DNA of 64,000 nucleotides from Balaenoptera acutorostrata (Eukaryota > Chordata > Mammalia > Artiodactyla > Balaenopteridae): positions 66,329,829 to 66,393,828 of the forward strand of contig NC_080080.1 of NCBI RefSeq assembly GCF_949987535.1, given 5' to 3'. Position 1 is the first letter of the stretch. Each line of letters opens with the position of its first letter. Shown here piece by piece: positions 23,456-36,285 of the stretch. The translations under genes and the position numbers were made by a program. Below the pieces are notes generated by a model. It was not told the DNA's origin. It did not search any database and worked only from the letters and a program-made list of their open reading frames with translations.

Positions 23456-24598
23456 TTTTCTAAACGACTTTATTGAGATACAGTCTATTGATAATACATA
23501 CATACCATAATAGTCACTCTTCACCTGTTCAAAGTGAACAATTTAAAAATTTTTTGGTATATTTAGAGTTTTACAAACATCATCACAATCTAACTTTGGA
23601 ACATTTCCATCACCCTATAAGGAAACCTTACATCCATTTACAGTTACTCCTTCGTCCCAAACCCTCAATCCCAGGCAACCCCTAATCTACTTTCTATCCT
23701 TACATATTTGCCTTTTCTGGACATTTTATGTAAATATAACCATATAATATGCATCCTTTTGTGACTGGCTTCTTTCCCTAAGCATTATATTTTTGAAGGT
23801 CATCCATGTTGTGAGCATGTATCAGTACTTCGTTTCTTTTTATTGTAGAATAGTATTCTATTGTATGGATAGACCACATTTTGTTTATCCATTTCTCAAC
23901 TGATGGACATTTAGGTTGTTTCTATTTTAGGAGTATTATAAACAATGCTACTCTGAACATTCATGCACAAGTCTTTTTGTGGGCATATATTTTTGCTGCT
24001 CTTGGGTAGATATCTAGAAGTGGAATTGCTAGGTCATATGATGTCTATGTTTTTTTTGTTTATGAAAAACTGTTTTCCAAAGTAGTTCCACAATTTCATA
24101 TATTCCCACCAGCAGTGTACAAATGTTGCAGTTTTTCCACGTTCTTGTCAATCCTTGTTACTGTCTACCTATTATAGCTATCTTTGTGGGTGTGAAGTGG
24201 TATCCCATCATGGTTTTGACTTGCATTTCCCTAATAACCGATGAAGTTTAACATCTTTTCATGTGTTTATTGAATATTTGTATATCTTCTTTGGAGAAAT
24301 ATCTATTCAAATCGTTTGCCTATTTTTATTGGGTTGTCTTTTCATTATTGAGTTGTAAGAGCTCTTTATATGGATACAAGTCACTTATCAGATATAAGAT
24401 TTGTGAATATTTTCTCCCATTTTAAGGGTTATCTTTTCACTTTCTTGATGGTGTCTTTTGAAGTGCAAAAGTTTTTAATTTTTGTAAGTTCAATTTATCT
24501 AACTTTTTCTTTTATTCTGTGCACTTTTAATGATTTATCTAAGGAATCATTGCGTAACTCAACTCTGGCTTATTTTTACTCTCTTCTTTTTGTTGTAA
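23456..24598 (-). mobile_element. Old 5'-truncated L1 (3' UTR and ORF2 end), minus
   Basis: Minus-strand L1 of an older (L1M-type) class. It contains the 3' UTR ('gactttattgagatacagt', 'ccaggcaacccctaatctac') and the antisense of the ORF2 C-terminal part ('gaagtggaattgctaggtca', 'gtggtatcccatcatggttt'). It ends by 5' truncation at about 24560-24598. No intact reading frame remains. It splits a single L2, so the L2 was there first. Confidence 0.85.
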
Positions 24599-24985
24599 CC
24601 CCTCCCACCCCAACCGTTGTACATGCTATTCCCTCAGCCTAGAACACTCTTATCCCCCTCTTCCTCACCTATTACCTTGAATCCATCCTTCACCTCTCAG
24701 CACAAACATTACCTCTTCAGAAAAGTCTTCCTTGACAAACTCTTCAATAGGTCAAATGCCTGTTGGATCATGGCATGAGAAACTCTCTTCCATAGCACTG
24801 ACTGACACAGGTAAAGATTTTCATTTGTTTAGATGATTATTTGATGAATATTTGTCTCTCCCACTATAAACTTCTCAAAAATTTTGTCTATTTTTGCTTA
24901 CCATTATAATCCTCACACCTAACGCTCTTCCTGGCACGTAGGAGGTACTCGATAAATATTTCTTGAATAAATGAATAAACAATAA
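24599..24985 (+). repeat. L2 LINE 3' end, right half
   Basis: Continuation of the L2 begun at 23240: 'gtacatgctattccctcagcc', 'cagaaaagtcttccttgac' and the terminal 'ggtactcgataaatatttc' followed by 'gaataaatgaataaac'. The ending is the characteristic L2 3' terminus with a short direct-repeat tail. Confidence 0.85.
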
Positions 24986-24989
24986 ATAA

Positions 24990-27900
24990 ATGTCTTAGAA
25001 AGATTTCACTGGGAAAATGTCATTTGAACCGGATCCTGAAGGACGAGGTAGGAGTTTAACAAGCAAAAAAGACAGAACAGGGAACTGCAGGCAGAAAAAA
25101 TAAGCATATACATACAAACGAGTTAGGAAATGGTAGAGAATGATGAAAGGGCTTGGCATGATGAGAAGTTCCTTAAGACATAACACACATTCATGCGCGC
25201 GTGCACGCATGTGTATATTTGTATGGGAAGGTCCGAGCAGCTGTGCAGGGAATGGCAAAAGATCATGGATGGGATGAGATGTTTTGACGTATGTAGGAGT
25301 GTGACTGGCAGTAGTCTGAGAAGCGGGGAGAGGGAACTGGAGTGGGAAGAGCCTATATGTACACAGAGAGATCTGTGAAGAGGTTATGCAGTATCCTAGC
25401 GCTCCTGCCTTCTCTCTCTCGCCCCAGCATCTTGGATACACTAACGGAATGTAGTGTACCTCCCAGGAGTTACGCTTTGTAAAAACGGTGTCAAAGAGAA
25501 GAATCCAAAAGGAGTCTAGGGACAGAATGTTAAACACCATGGCCCCTGTTTAGGGGAGACATTTTGGTTAGTAAGGCTCTCGTGTCGTTCAGATTACAAC
25601 CTGTAGGGAACAGGGGGCATCCCTAGATAGGAACGAGAATATTCAGGTTATCCTTGACTGTGCTAGTTCAGTGTTCAACTCCACAAACAATGCACTTTAC
25701 AAACGGCAAACTCAGACACGTTTTAACAGCCCATCTAATGAGGAACTACAGTAATCCCAAGAAAGTTGAGCTCTGATAGCAGAACTCTGCACAAACTAAA
25801 TTAATCCACCAAAGGGACTGTCACATGGCAGTCTGTAGAATAACTTGGGGAATCACGTATTTCCACACTCTGTCTTTGTTTTTGTTTTTGTTTTTTAGAT
25901 CATGTTTTTTAAAAAGTTGTGGAGTTTATAGTTTTAGCAAAAAGAAAAGATTGTGTTTACAAAGTGTTTAATCCTTTCCATTTGCACTCTGGCAAAACTT
26001 TTTTAGGTTTACCTTCTTAAATTGGATCTTTTTTGGCTCTTTGCAATGATTTATTTATGTTTTTGTTGTTTCTATTAGCATTTTAAGGATTGGATTTTTA
26101 AGGTGCTTAACATAAAATAAACTCACATACTGGTAAGTTTGGAGCCCAGCAAAATTTTAAAATCACGTGTTCACAATGAAACAGGGAGAGCTTTGAAATT
26201 CACAAATCCAAGCTAAGCTTGGGATGAAACCAGAAATGTTGCAGAAATGTCTCTGTGTTCCAGAGTTGGAGTCTGTGTGTACTGGTTTGCCTTCTTTCAC
26301 TTATGTGATGGAAAATCCCAAAAGCTACCAAATGAAGTCATATGAAGAAATAACACCTCCTGAAACTAAATGTTTCCATCTAGTCTCCTCTCTGGTTATT
26401 GTTCCCCTTGCCTATCTTCTTCCAAACTTTATGAGGGTATTTTTCCTTAAAAATATATATACCAGATTCAACTCCTTCTCAGATTTAGCTGCTAATTTGG
26501 GTGGTATGGAAGGGAGACTTTGCTAATAATATCTGTGAAACAAAGTTTACTTCTGTGCTTTCTTTTGATTTGTATTGATCTTGAGCTGAGTTATTTGTTC
26601 AGCTTTTATTTAAGATAAATATTTCTGCAGATCTTTGCAGATTTGCATTTAAAAAAAATAATGCTCTCCAGACATTTTTCCAGACCCGACAGTTCATAAA
26701 TTGTAGACTAGCATTTTTAGTCTTAATGTATGGTAAAAATAAGTCTGTGTTGATATCTCGGACATGATTTAAAGCTACTATCTTTTATTTTTAACATTGT
26801 TGAAAAATGATTCCTTTTATCTGCCGTCATCCAGTTTGTTTCATATACGTGAAACTTGAAGGCAAGGCATGCATTTTCTGTTCTGGCCACTTGAGGGAAT
26901 CAGGCTTTAGAAATGGCAGATAATTTAGATCTTTATTTCAAAAGCTAGGAGAATAAATATTTATTTGTTGACAAAATGGTTCTCCTGTCCCCCAGACATC
27001 AAGAAGATCACAGAGCCCAGGTTCTGAGATAAATTACTCGTTATATATTTATATGCAGGTGGAAAAGAGGAATTACTGATAAATGGGAGTCCTGGGAGGT
27101 ACTGAGTGAGGGCCCTGCATACAATTTATGATCAGCGCTCTTGGACTTCAGAATGATTAATACCGTCAATTCTCACTGGAATAAGAGCTGTTTTAGCCCA
27201 GGAGAGGACTGTATATTACTGTTTATAGAAGCAGATAACATCAAAGTAACCCATGGCTTGTGTTAAGCAAATACAAAATTCTGGGTCAACGCAAATTAAT
27301 CCTAAAGGAGTAACGGAAAGTTCTTAATGACTGTGAGATCTATACATTATCACTTTTCATTCAAGTCGTGGAAACTGGTAGAACTATTGATGAGATTTGC
27401 AACTGGTCTCCTTTACTGCATTGTGCTAACAGCTGCTCAATAGCATATTCTCCAATCTAGAGCCTTATTATCTGTACATCTGTCATTTGTTAATGAAGTG
27501 TAGAAGTCTATGCAATTTTAAAATTACATTTGGGAGCTTCTGAACCATTTTAATATTATGTTTCACAACAAAAATGCAGCAAATCACATTATACTTTACA
27601 TATTCTTAGACTTTAAGTGGCTGTGTGGATGGATGAATTAAAGACTGTTCTCCTATCTACATTATACTAAACAGATGTTATTTCAAGGGCATGTCATAAA
27701 GAGATTTTTTTTTCCCCCAAATGATGTTACTCACTGAATAGTTATATATTTCTTTGATTTTAGGAAGATGAGAAATTTGTAAACAAAAGAAAAATATATG
27801 TAGACATTAACATTAATATTTAAATGTTTTATGTACACATCTTAAAAAAAAGTCTTGGGGATTTTGAGCACAATTCAAAGGAACTGTGGCTAAAATAATT

Positions 27901-30900
27901 TACTCAGCAAACATTTTATATTTCTCATTCTATACAGTTGGGTTTTGCTTTAACACATTTTTACCAAAACATTTTAAATTATTTCATTGCCCCATTTGGG
28001 TTAGGTCACGTATCCATATTATTAATTATTTCCAAATGAATTACAGAATGCCAGTCTTCTTCAGATAAGCATAGTAATGAATTTAAATTTATTAAAATCA
28101 GCTTCACATCCTCTGCCTGACATAAAATGTATAAAGTAAGTTTTCCTTTTTTCCCCTACTGCTTCAAGTCTTTTACTAATTTCAAAAATTTAGGAATCTG
28201 ATTGCCTTGAATTTCACATCCTTTTCCTCCTTGTACAGATTTTGCTAGAAGTTGAAATAGACAATTGCCAGCCTGAATAATTTGCTAATTACTTAATCCA
28301 GTCTCTAATAGATTAAGTTGATTTCCTTTGGAAAACACTCAAAGGAAAAATAAATTAGTCAATGAAATTATGCTGTAGTAAAATATATTATTTAAATATT
28401 TAAAGATTATTTCATTTAAATTAGTGGCTTGAACTCAGATTCCTAACATTAGTATTTGACCATAGGTTTTATTACACAATTTAGGGCAAAAAGATTCCTT
28501 TAGTATAAATGATACCAAGAGAAATTAGATTATCCCGATGAAGCCTTCATATGACCTTCTAATTATTCAATGTTTACTGATTTGTGTGTGTTTCCAACAA
28601 GTCATGTAAAATTAGGACTCACTTTGTTCTGTTTAGTCATGAAATGGTCCAGATTTAACCAGCCCTGGATTTGAGCATTCAAGCAGTAGTCTCTAAACCA
28701 CTGGTTGCTCACACTTAAAAAGGCTGTATCCCTTTACAGAATCCTGAATATGTGTCATTGCTGATGTGATTTTCTTGGAAACTTAGGTCATAATGTAGAA
28801 GATTTTATCCCTTTAAATTGTTTACGTCCTTTCTCTGGTAGGCCACATTTTCAGTGTTACAATCCAAATCCAATGATGTGTTTTTGACAGAGTGTTATGG
28901 TTACATTAATTTGCCCTTTGTTTGTATACCATTTTGTATTTATCAAAGCTATTTCACTTTTTTTTTGGGATTTTGGATTTTTTGTTTTGGATTTTTGAAA
29001 TGGCATGAGCTTATCAGGGAAGATAAAAGCCCATTTAACACATGAGAAACCTGAGTCCCTGCGATCCAAAATGAAGCCTAAATTACTAAGCCCAAGGTCA
29101 AGTGGCAAGTTACTTTGCTACAGGAACCATACGCAGGTCTTATGACACCTATTCAGTGATTCTTTTTATAATGAGTTGCACAGTTTTAAAGAAGCTATTT
29201 TCCAAAGCCCTGTTTGGGTAACAGATTATTTCAACGTATCTATAAACATCATTCATATTAGGTAATTGACTCAACCATTGGGATTCTGATCTATGATCAT
29301 TGTTGATGGTAACCCATGATGGAGATGCTGCCACAGAAAGAGTAGGTAGTGTATTGGACTACAGGATGATGACTTGTTTTGTTTTATTGCTGTTTTATAT
29401 GCAGGGAGGAAAGGAATTCATTCCAATCTCTGATTTTTCAAAAAATAAAACTTTCTAAACCTTGTATTTATATACATATTTACCTACTGCATAAATTTCC
29501 AAACCAATATCTTTAAGGAATAGCACTTTACCTATCAATCGTGACATGATAAATAATTATTTCCACTTTTCTCAAGCACTTTCCCATTATTCCCCCTCCC
29601 CCCAGATGAATACCTTATATTTTTCTATCACTCATAAGGGGCAATGAAAGAGTGGAAGAGTGTAGGGTGCTGGCATGCTGTTTATTAAATTGGAGTTTAT
29701 TCCACCTCTGGTTAGAATTTGCAGCTATCACTTTTCTTGGGTTCATATCAGTCATTTTAATAAGTACTAGCCACTTGGGCTACCCTGAGGGTTGAGAGTT
29801 TATAGCAACTGTAAATCTATTAAGCCACAATTTGCACGTAATAAAATGAAACAGCAAGCAGTTAAATGAAAAAGGCTCAATTCTGAGCTGCTGGAACATT
29901 TTCCAGGAAAAGTCCCCGAAAATGCTCCTGCTACTGCTTTTCTGCCTTTGAGAAATTCAATCACGCTGATTGAGGAAACCTGGAGAGAGTTGGCTGTTCC
30001 TTCCTCCAGTTCATAATTGCCCTGTAGACCATTTAATCATCTGTAGATGAAACAAAGCGGGTGCTGTAGAGGGCCGGAAGCAAAGGCATGCGCTTATCAA
30101 TTGCTTCCTACCACCCTGGAGAGCCAGCACCCATGTCTGAGCCATCCTGCCGGCAGGCAGGGGAGTTGCAAGCAGACTGGATCGTCCGGTTGTCAGTACG
30201 GTGGCCTTCCTGAATGCCTTGATTTTATTACAGTAAAAGCGCACGCTCGCCAAGTTTTTAAGAGCTCAGTTCAGAGCAGAGAATGAAGTCTTTCTACTTG
30301 CCGGAGAATGCAGATGGGCCTGAATAATACTAGCAAGACCAGAACTTGCTGTGGACAGATTTGACAAGAAGACATTGAAGAAATCCTGGCATTATTGACT
30401 AAGCAAAACAAAATGATCGTCCTCCTCTGAATGACCATCTGCAAATAACTTTCAATATCAGAATGACATATATCTAGACTACAAATATTATCTGTGATAT
30501 AAACAATCTGGTGCTTATATATGCGTATTCCGGCGCATCCCCAGGAAAGCTGAGTTTTTTGTTAGCAGTGGATTTCGTTGCCCCGTGTTGGTGGGTGACC
30601 CTGGCATAGCACACAAAAGGTCCGGTCAGAAACCACATGCCCAGTTTTATTAAGTAAGGAAAGAAGACGGGCTGGCAAGTGGAGACACTGAAAACCAGAA
30701 AACCTGATACATCATGCTAATTGACTCAGAATATTAGTCTTCTGTAGAACCGTGGAATTCATTTCCTCCTGAATATAGACAATGCGCCCAACAGCTTAGG
30801 CCCCATAGGTAACTCTGTGAAGTTGTCATAAACCTCGACCCCTAATTTGAAGAATGAATTTGGGTGAACATGATGTTTACAAAAGAATTCCGGAAAGAAT

Positions 30901-32225
30901 AGTTCCATTGTTTGGAGCCGTCCATTTGATAATCACAAAATAATCTTCTACGTTTTTTTCTTTTTTAAGCTTTTCTTGTCAGTGGGAAATTTTGAAGGAA
31001 TTTTAATTCGGAACAACACTCACTTCTGGCTAATGTGTGCCAATTAAGTTCTATTCATTGAATCAACAGTTTTCTGTTACCTGTTCCTTCAGGTAGAACA
31101 GAGTCTGATAGCCCTGCCCTTTCCCAGGCTTCTGTGCAGAGACCTTTGCTGCCTGCAAACAGTAGAGGCACCTGTTTTCTGAGCGGGGACGGCCAGCATC
31201 TGCAATCTTAGGAATGGGGCTGCTTTTGAAAAAGGGGTGCTTGATAAGGCAGTCGCTGTGATAGGCAGCGGAAATTTGATAATGAAAGGAGATGCCTAAT
31301 AGATTAATCTGGTGCGATTTGCCAAAACACAGGGTTTTCTGGAAGATTATCCACCCTCCCAATAGGAAGCTCTTTGTTTTGTGAAAGTCCCCACTTATCA
31401 TTGTATTCTTTATCTCAGTAAGAAACATAATGGTTTGCTTGTTTACATGCATGGTAGATATATTCCGAGCTGGGTTCTGGGGCTGTGAACTCCCTTTCAT
31501 TTGAAATGTCTCCACCATGCAGGTTATTAGCTAAGGGGGAACAAGCAGTTGGACACATATAAAATTTAAATCTGCCTTGCTTAGATTGGCAGAAACGACT
31601 GTTATTTTATCCACTGGGAAAAGGTTTTATTTCCTGCTCAAATACTTTCAGAGGAAAATCACAAGCTCATTTGTAGCCATCATATATGAATGTGTATATG
31701 TTTTTAGAGCTAAGTGGTTTGTCTACAGAAGTGGACTTCTTGCTGTCAACCAGTTCTTTTCCACTAATTTTAATTATTTCATTAGCTTGTCTGACTCCTT
31801 CTGTTTTGTTCGGCTTACCATAAAGTGTGACTTATGCCTTTACATTATTTACATTGACCGTGTAGCTCGAATCTGGCCCTTGATGCATCTTGAACAGTAC
31901 TGCTTTGGTTTCTGGAATTGATTTTTAAATATCTCACACATCCGGCGGGACAGGGCTACCAAAGCACCGTGCTCCTGCTCTAAAAATAAACAAAAAATAT
32001 CCCCATGCCTGAGCACAACTTGATTAAAGCTCTCCCTACTCTATTTTTTTAAAGTAATTCCCTCTATCGACAGAACTCTTTTCTTGTATGTGCTCATACA
32101 AAATAAAGCTTGCCAGAGCAAATAAATATCTTTACAAGGTAGTAGAAATACAAAATTTTATATGCCATGCTCCCAGTGTCTCCCTGCTGGGGTTCAAATG
32201 ATTGCATCTCTGACCTTTCGTAAGA
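24990..32225. other. Repeat-poor intergenic tract
   Basis: About 7 kb with hardly any recognisable interspersed repeat. Exceptions are a worn piece at 25010-25075 ('gatcctgaaggacgaggtag') and short homopolymers. No reading frame resembles a known protein, although a 181-residue minus-strand frame exists at 24995-25540. Runs rich in TAAT/ATTA motifs, and CpG-containing patches at 30050-30250 and 31930-31960, are compatible with conserved regulatory DNA in a gene desert. That is inference only. Confidence 0.45.
25192..25218. other. 27-nt alternating purine/pyrimidine tract
   Basis: Strict pyrimidine-purine alternation runs through CATGCGCGCGTGCACGCATG and continues into GTGTAT. It includes four consecutive CG or GC steps. 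This is a mixed-sequence Z-DNA-prone tract rather than a simple CA repeat, and it keeps its CpGs in otherwise CpG-poor DNA. Confidence 0.85.
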
Positions 32226-32227
32226 AT

Positions 32228-32462
32228 AGCTAATATTTATTGGCTGATTATAATATGCTGGGCATTGTGCAGGGAACTCTTTAGGCTTTTTTTTTTAACT
32301 AATCCTCACAACAACTGCTCTCCCTTTTACAGGTGGGAAAGTGAATATGAGAAGGTTAGCAATTGCCTAGGATTGCAAATCTAGCAGTGACAAAATTAGG
32401 GCTCGAACCGAGGTGCTGGGTCATCCAGAGAGTGTGTTCCTAACTCTTCCATTGCATTGCTT
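32228..32462 (-). repeat. MIR SINE, minus strand
   Basis: A fairly complete MIR read in reverse: 'aatagctaatatttattggc', 'ctaatcctcacaacaactgc', 'ttacaggtgggaaagtgaat', 'ggctcgaaccgaggtgctgg', ending 'ttcctaactcttccattgca'. All MIR segments are in order. This is one of the better-preserved MIRs in the window. Confidence 0.9.
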
Positions 32463-32464
32463 CT

Positions 32465-33215
32465 TAGGTGACCTGACGTTCCTTGGGATTCAATATTTCA
32501 GGAAACTGGGAGTCAGGTAGGGGGTGGTTATTCTTATGGTAGGTGAGGAAGGAATGATTTGCAACAGGAAAGTTTGAGAAGCCTGCAGAATCCACTATAC
32601 ACCGTTCTTCCCTCCTGGTCTTTCCGCTGTTGTCGAAGACTTTAGGCCATTAATGACCTTCACCAGTAAATGTCATTATATCACATGTGCAAGCAGGAGA
32701 GACAGGAGGAAGTAGAAAATTATAAAGGAAAAATGGGGGTGGAAATCTGATAAACCTATCAAAAGAGAATGAATCTCAAAAGAATTGTCTGTCTAGACCA
32801 ACTGACGGCTGCAAACGAAAGTGCGTGGCTGAAAATGGATCCAGTGCTGGGAAAAATGACCACCAGGTAACACATGGCAACATATGAAAATGGCATTGTG
32901 CCTTCTTCAAACAGGTTTTAGATGTTGAAAGCGCTGGAAATCTAGTCTTTACATTTATAGTTTTTGTTTCATATTTTATGGATGGTTGAGGCACATGTGG
33001 CTTTTCTGTCTCTCTTTTCCAGTCCTCTAGTTAATCCAAATTGGGGTTATTCTTGTCGAAAAATAACTTTTCACAGGGGGATAAATCTTTATCGCATATT
33101 TTGAAGCTACAGTCAAGTGGTCTAACTTGAGTTTGTGATTTCAAGTTGTTCAGCTATTTTCTAAGATGTTTCCTGATTAAATATTTGCTTCAGGGTAAGA
33201 TCCTAATGTATTCTC
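32465..33215. other. Intergenic DNA, nothing recognised
   Basis: No gene, repeat or RNA motif that I can support. The stretch ends against the perfect palindrome at 33216. Confidence 0.5.
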
Positions 33216-33263
33216 ATTTATTCAGCATTTGCTTATATACATATAAGCAAATGCTGAATAAAT
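33216..33263. other. Near-perfect 48-bp palindrome (23-bp arms)
   Basis: The arm 33216-33238 (starting ATTTATTCAGCATTTGC) is followed by a 2-base spacer (AC) and then by its exact reverse complement at 33241-33263. All 23 positions pair. Part of the arm (CAGCATTTG) recurs once more just downstream (33269-33277). The DNA could extrude as a cruciform, and a transcript would form a long hairpin with almost no loop. Confidence 0.95.
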
Positions 33264-34120
33264 CAATCAGCATTTGATCAATCAAAGAACAGTAACTGTC
33301 AGTCATTTTATCTCATGGGCAGCCGCACATATTTTCAATCAGTTTATTTATTTAAGAAATACGCCCCCTCCCAGTTGTTTCTGAATGGAAACGTATGGCT
33401 GCGTGACCAGACCTGAAAACCGTGGTATTTCCTTTTCATAGATGTTAAAACACCATGAATAAGCAGGATTCCTCACCATCAAGCACCTTCATGGTTAATT
33501 AAATCTCTGCACAGAGACACACAGAAGACCCATGTCTCTGTGGTGTAGTAATGGAGTCCCAGGGTAAACACAGGAACAAAATTGCTTGTTGGGCTTGGAA
33601 TGTTTTCACTAGAAGCTGACTACTTCAAATAAGTTATTTTTCCTTGACGATAATTATTTACTTCGACTGGACTGATTTTATTTTCAGGACTAGAAATGGT
33701 CATGTACCCTCCAAAATATCTTAGCCATGAGGAGTCCCATGTGAAAAAAAAAAAAATAACGTGAACCATCACATTACATTCTGGCTGCACATTTATAGAA
33801 AGCTTTGAATCACATGAAAGTCTCCATTTTATAAGCCTTTTCTACCCAGTTTGAGTATTCAGCGCAAGCCACATGAGGTAGGATTGTTTGGGTGCCTTGA
33901 GGATTCAGTAATTCTGCCTAGTGCAGTGTCTTAGATATCTTATTTTTACTATTATTTTATTATTTAAATTATTTTTAAAATTTGTCTTTTTTGCATAACT
34001 AAATGCTTTGCGCCTCTCGGTATTAATATATGTATTAACTCTGTATTAAAGTGTTCAGGTCTCAACCTGAGAATCAGAGGCTAATCCTAGTCCGCAAACG
34101 TTCTTTATAGCTTTTTCTGG
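33264..34120. other. Intergenic DNA, nothing recognised
   Basis: No gene or classifiable repeat. A short A run (about 33747-33758) and AT-rich stretches (33940-33990) are the only simple sequence. Confidence 0.5.
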
Positions 34121-34124
34121 GAAA

Positions 34125-34795
34125 ATGCACACCTACATACCAAATAGTTCTCAAGTCCCTTCCTGTGAATCTATCTCTTCCACTCTCACCCTTGTCCAAT
34201 CTGCCATCACTTTTCATCAGGGCCACAGTAGTTCCCTACCTACTTTACTGCATCTACTCGGGCCTCCCCCAATCCACTTTCCACCTTGCAACCAGAGGAA
34301 GTGTTCTAAAAGTGCAAATCTGATCATATCACTTTGTTTCAAACCCTTGAAGCCTTCCAGTTGCTCCCAGGATCAAGCCAAACATCTATGCCGTGGCACA
34401 ACCCCTCCAGGCCCCTTCTCATGCTCCCCTCCTGCGCTTTCCCTGCACTCCGGGGACCCCAGCCTTCTTGCAGCGTCTTGAGATCCCTATGTTCTGTCCC
34501 GCTGCACAGATTTTTGCACACATTCTTTTATCAGCCTGGAATTCTCTTCCTTCTTATCACTTTCCTTGAGATGCTTCCCTTCACCTCCCTGACTCAGTCA
34601 AACTTTCTTATGATCTCTCCTAACCCTGGGAACCTCTCTTCTGAAGTTCCTGTTGCAGTAGCATTTTTATACTAATTTATGTCTCTCTTCCCTACTGGAA
34701 GTAAACTCCAAGACACCGTCACAAAGGCCTGTCCTCCCTGTTGTATTCATGTAGTGGGCACTCAATGAATATTTGTTGAATGCAGAATTAATGGA
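34125..34795 (+). repeat. L2 LINE 3' portion, plus strand
   Basis: A long L2 3' region: 'agtgttctaaaagtgcaaat', 'gaagccttccagttgctccc', 'cctggaattctcttccttct', 'ctccctgactcagtcaaact', 'tactggaagtaaactccaag' and the terminal 'ggcactcaatgaatatttgt'. It runs straight into a younger L1 at about 34814. Open frames within it are chance frames. Confidence 0.9.
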
Positions 34796-34813
34796 TTTTA
34801 AAATGGAATGCTA

Positions 34814-35960
34814 TGGTATTGGCACAAGAACAGACACATAGATCAGTGGAACTGAATAGAGAGCCCAGAAATAAACCCACACACTAATGGTCAATTAATC
34901 AACAGCAAAGGAGGCAAGAATATACAATGGAGAAAAGACAGTCTCTTCAGTAAGTGGTGCTGGGAAAACTGGACAACTACATGGAAAAAAGTGAGATTAA
35001 AACATTTCCTCACACCATATACAAAAACAAATTCAAAATAGATTAAATGTAAGTCCTGAAACTGTAAAACTCCTAGAAGAGATCATAGGCAGAACACTCT
35101 TTGACATAAATCGTAGCAATATTTTTTTTGGATCTGTCTCCTAAAGCAAAAATAAACAAATGGGACCTAATTAAGTTTAACATCTTTTGCCCAGCAAAGG
35201 AAACCATCAACAAAACAAAAAGACAACCTAATAAATTGGAGAAAATATTTGCAAATGATATGACTGACAAGGGGTTAATATGCAAAATATATAAACAGCT
35301 TATACAACTCAAAAATCAAAAAACCAAACAAATCAATCAAAAACGTGGACAGAAGACCTGAATAGAAATCTTTCCAAGGGAGATAGATATATATGGCTAA
35401 CAGGCACATGAAAATATGCTCAACATTGCTAATCATCAGGGAAATGCAAATCAAAACCACAGTAAGATATCATCTCACACCTGTCAGAATGGCTATCATC
35501 AAAAAGAACGCAAATAACAAATGTTGGCAAGGATGTGGAGAAAAGAGAACCTTTGTACACTGTTGGTAGGAATGTAAATTGATGCAGCCACCATGGAACA
35601 GTGTGGAGGTTCCTCAAAAAAACTAGAAATAGAACCACCACATGATCCAGCAATCCCACTCCTGGGTATATATCTTAAAAAACTGAAAACACTAATTCAA
35701 AAAGATACTCACACCCCAGTGTTCACAGCAGTATTATTTACAATAGCCAAGATATGGAAGAACACAAGTGTCCATCAACAGGTGAATGAATAAAGAAGAT
35801 ATGGTGTATATATATGTATATATACACAATGGAATATTACTCAACCCTGAAAAGAATGAAATTCTGCCATTTGCAACAGTATGGATGGACCTAAAGAGTA
35901 TTACGCTTAGTGAAATAAGTCAAAGAAAGACAAATACTGTATGTTATCACTTACATGTGG
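34814..35960 (+). pseudogene. L1 ORF2 C-terminal remnant
   Basis: C-terminal part of ORF2 in pieces: 35128-35361 ('[19 protein letters not shown]', '[20 protein letters not shown]') and 35593-35793 ('[19 protein letters not shown]'), with matching sequence through about 35960. The equivalent region of the large L1 at 4577-4945 carries the corresponding '[13 protein letters not shown]'. Frame breaks separate the pieces. The endonuclease and RT catalytic regions are missing because of 5' truncation. Confidence 0.85.
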
Positions 35961-36046
35961 AATCTAAGAAATACAACAAACTAGTGAATATAACAAAAAA
36001 AAAAAAGAGACTCACAGATATAGAGAACAAACTAGTGGATAACGGT

Positions 36047-36067
36047 GGGGAGAGGGAATAGGGGAGG
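36047..36067 (+). other. G-rich tract (quadruplex motif) in L1 3' UTR
   Basis: G runs of 4, 3, 4 and 3 are separated by short AGA, AATA and A spacers. G-rich polypurine tracts are a known feature of mammalian L1 3' UTRs. The equivalent place in the L1 at 61480-61905 has its own version (61645-61667). Confidence 0.8.
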
Positions 36068-36285
36068 GACAAGAAAGGGGTATGGGATTAACAGATACAA
36101 ACTACTATATGTAAAATAGATAAGCAACAAAGATATATGGTACAGCACAGGGAAATATAGCCATTATTTTGTAATAACTTTAAATGCAGTATAACGTATA
36201 AAAATGTTGAATCACTATGCTGTACACCTGAAATTTATATAATATTTTAAATCAACTATACTTCAATTAAAAAAACAGAATGCTA

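Larger units (their letters stand above)
34814..36277 (+). mobile_element. 5'-truncated L1, plus strand
   Basis: Plus-strand L1 beginning inside ORF2 ('tggtattggcacaagaacag') and running through the ORF2 C-terminus and the 3' UTR to 'actatacttcaattaaaaaa'. A short candidate target-site duplication ('gaatgcta', within a slightly longer similar context) lies at 34806-34813 and 36278-36285. The 3' UTR keeps a G-rich polypurine tract (36047-36067). It inserted beside the end of an L2. It contains stops and lacks the endonuclease and most of the RT, so it is dead. Confidence 0.9.

Noticed and set aside
24995..25540. 181-residue open frame (minus strand)
   Set aside because: It is low-complexity and partly antisense to an old repeat. 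It has no recognisable domain and no splice or promoter context.
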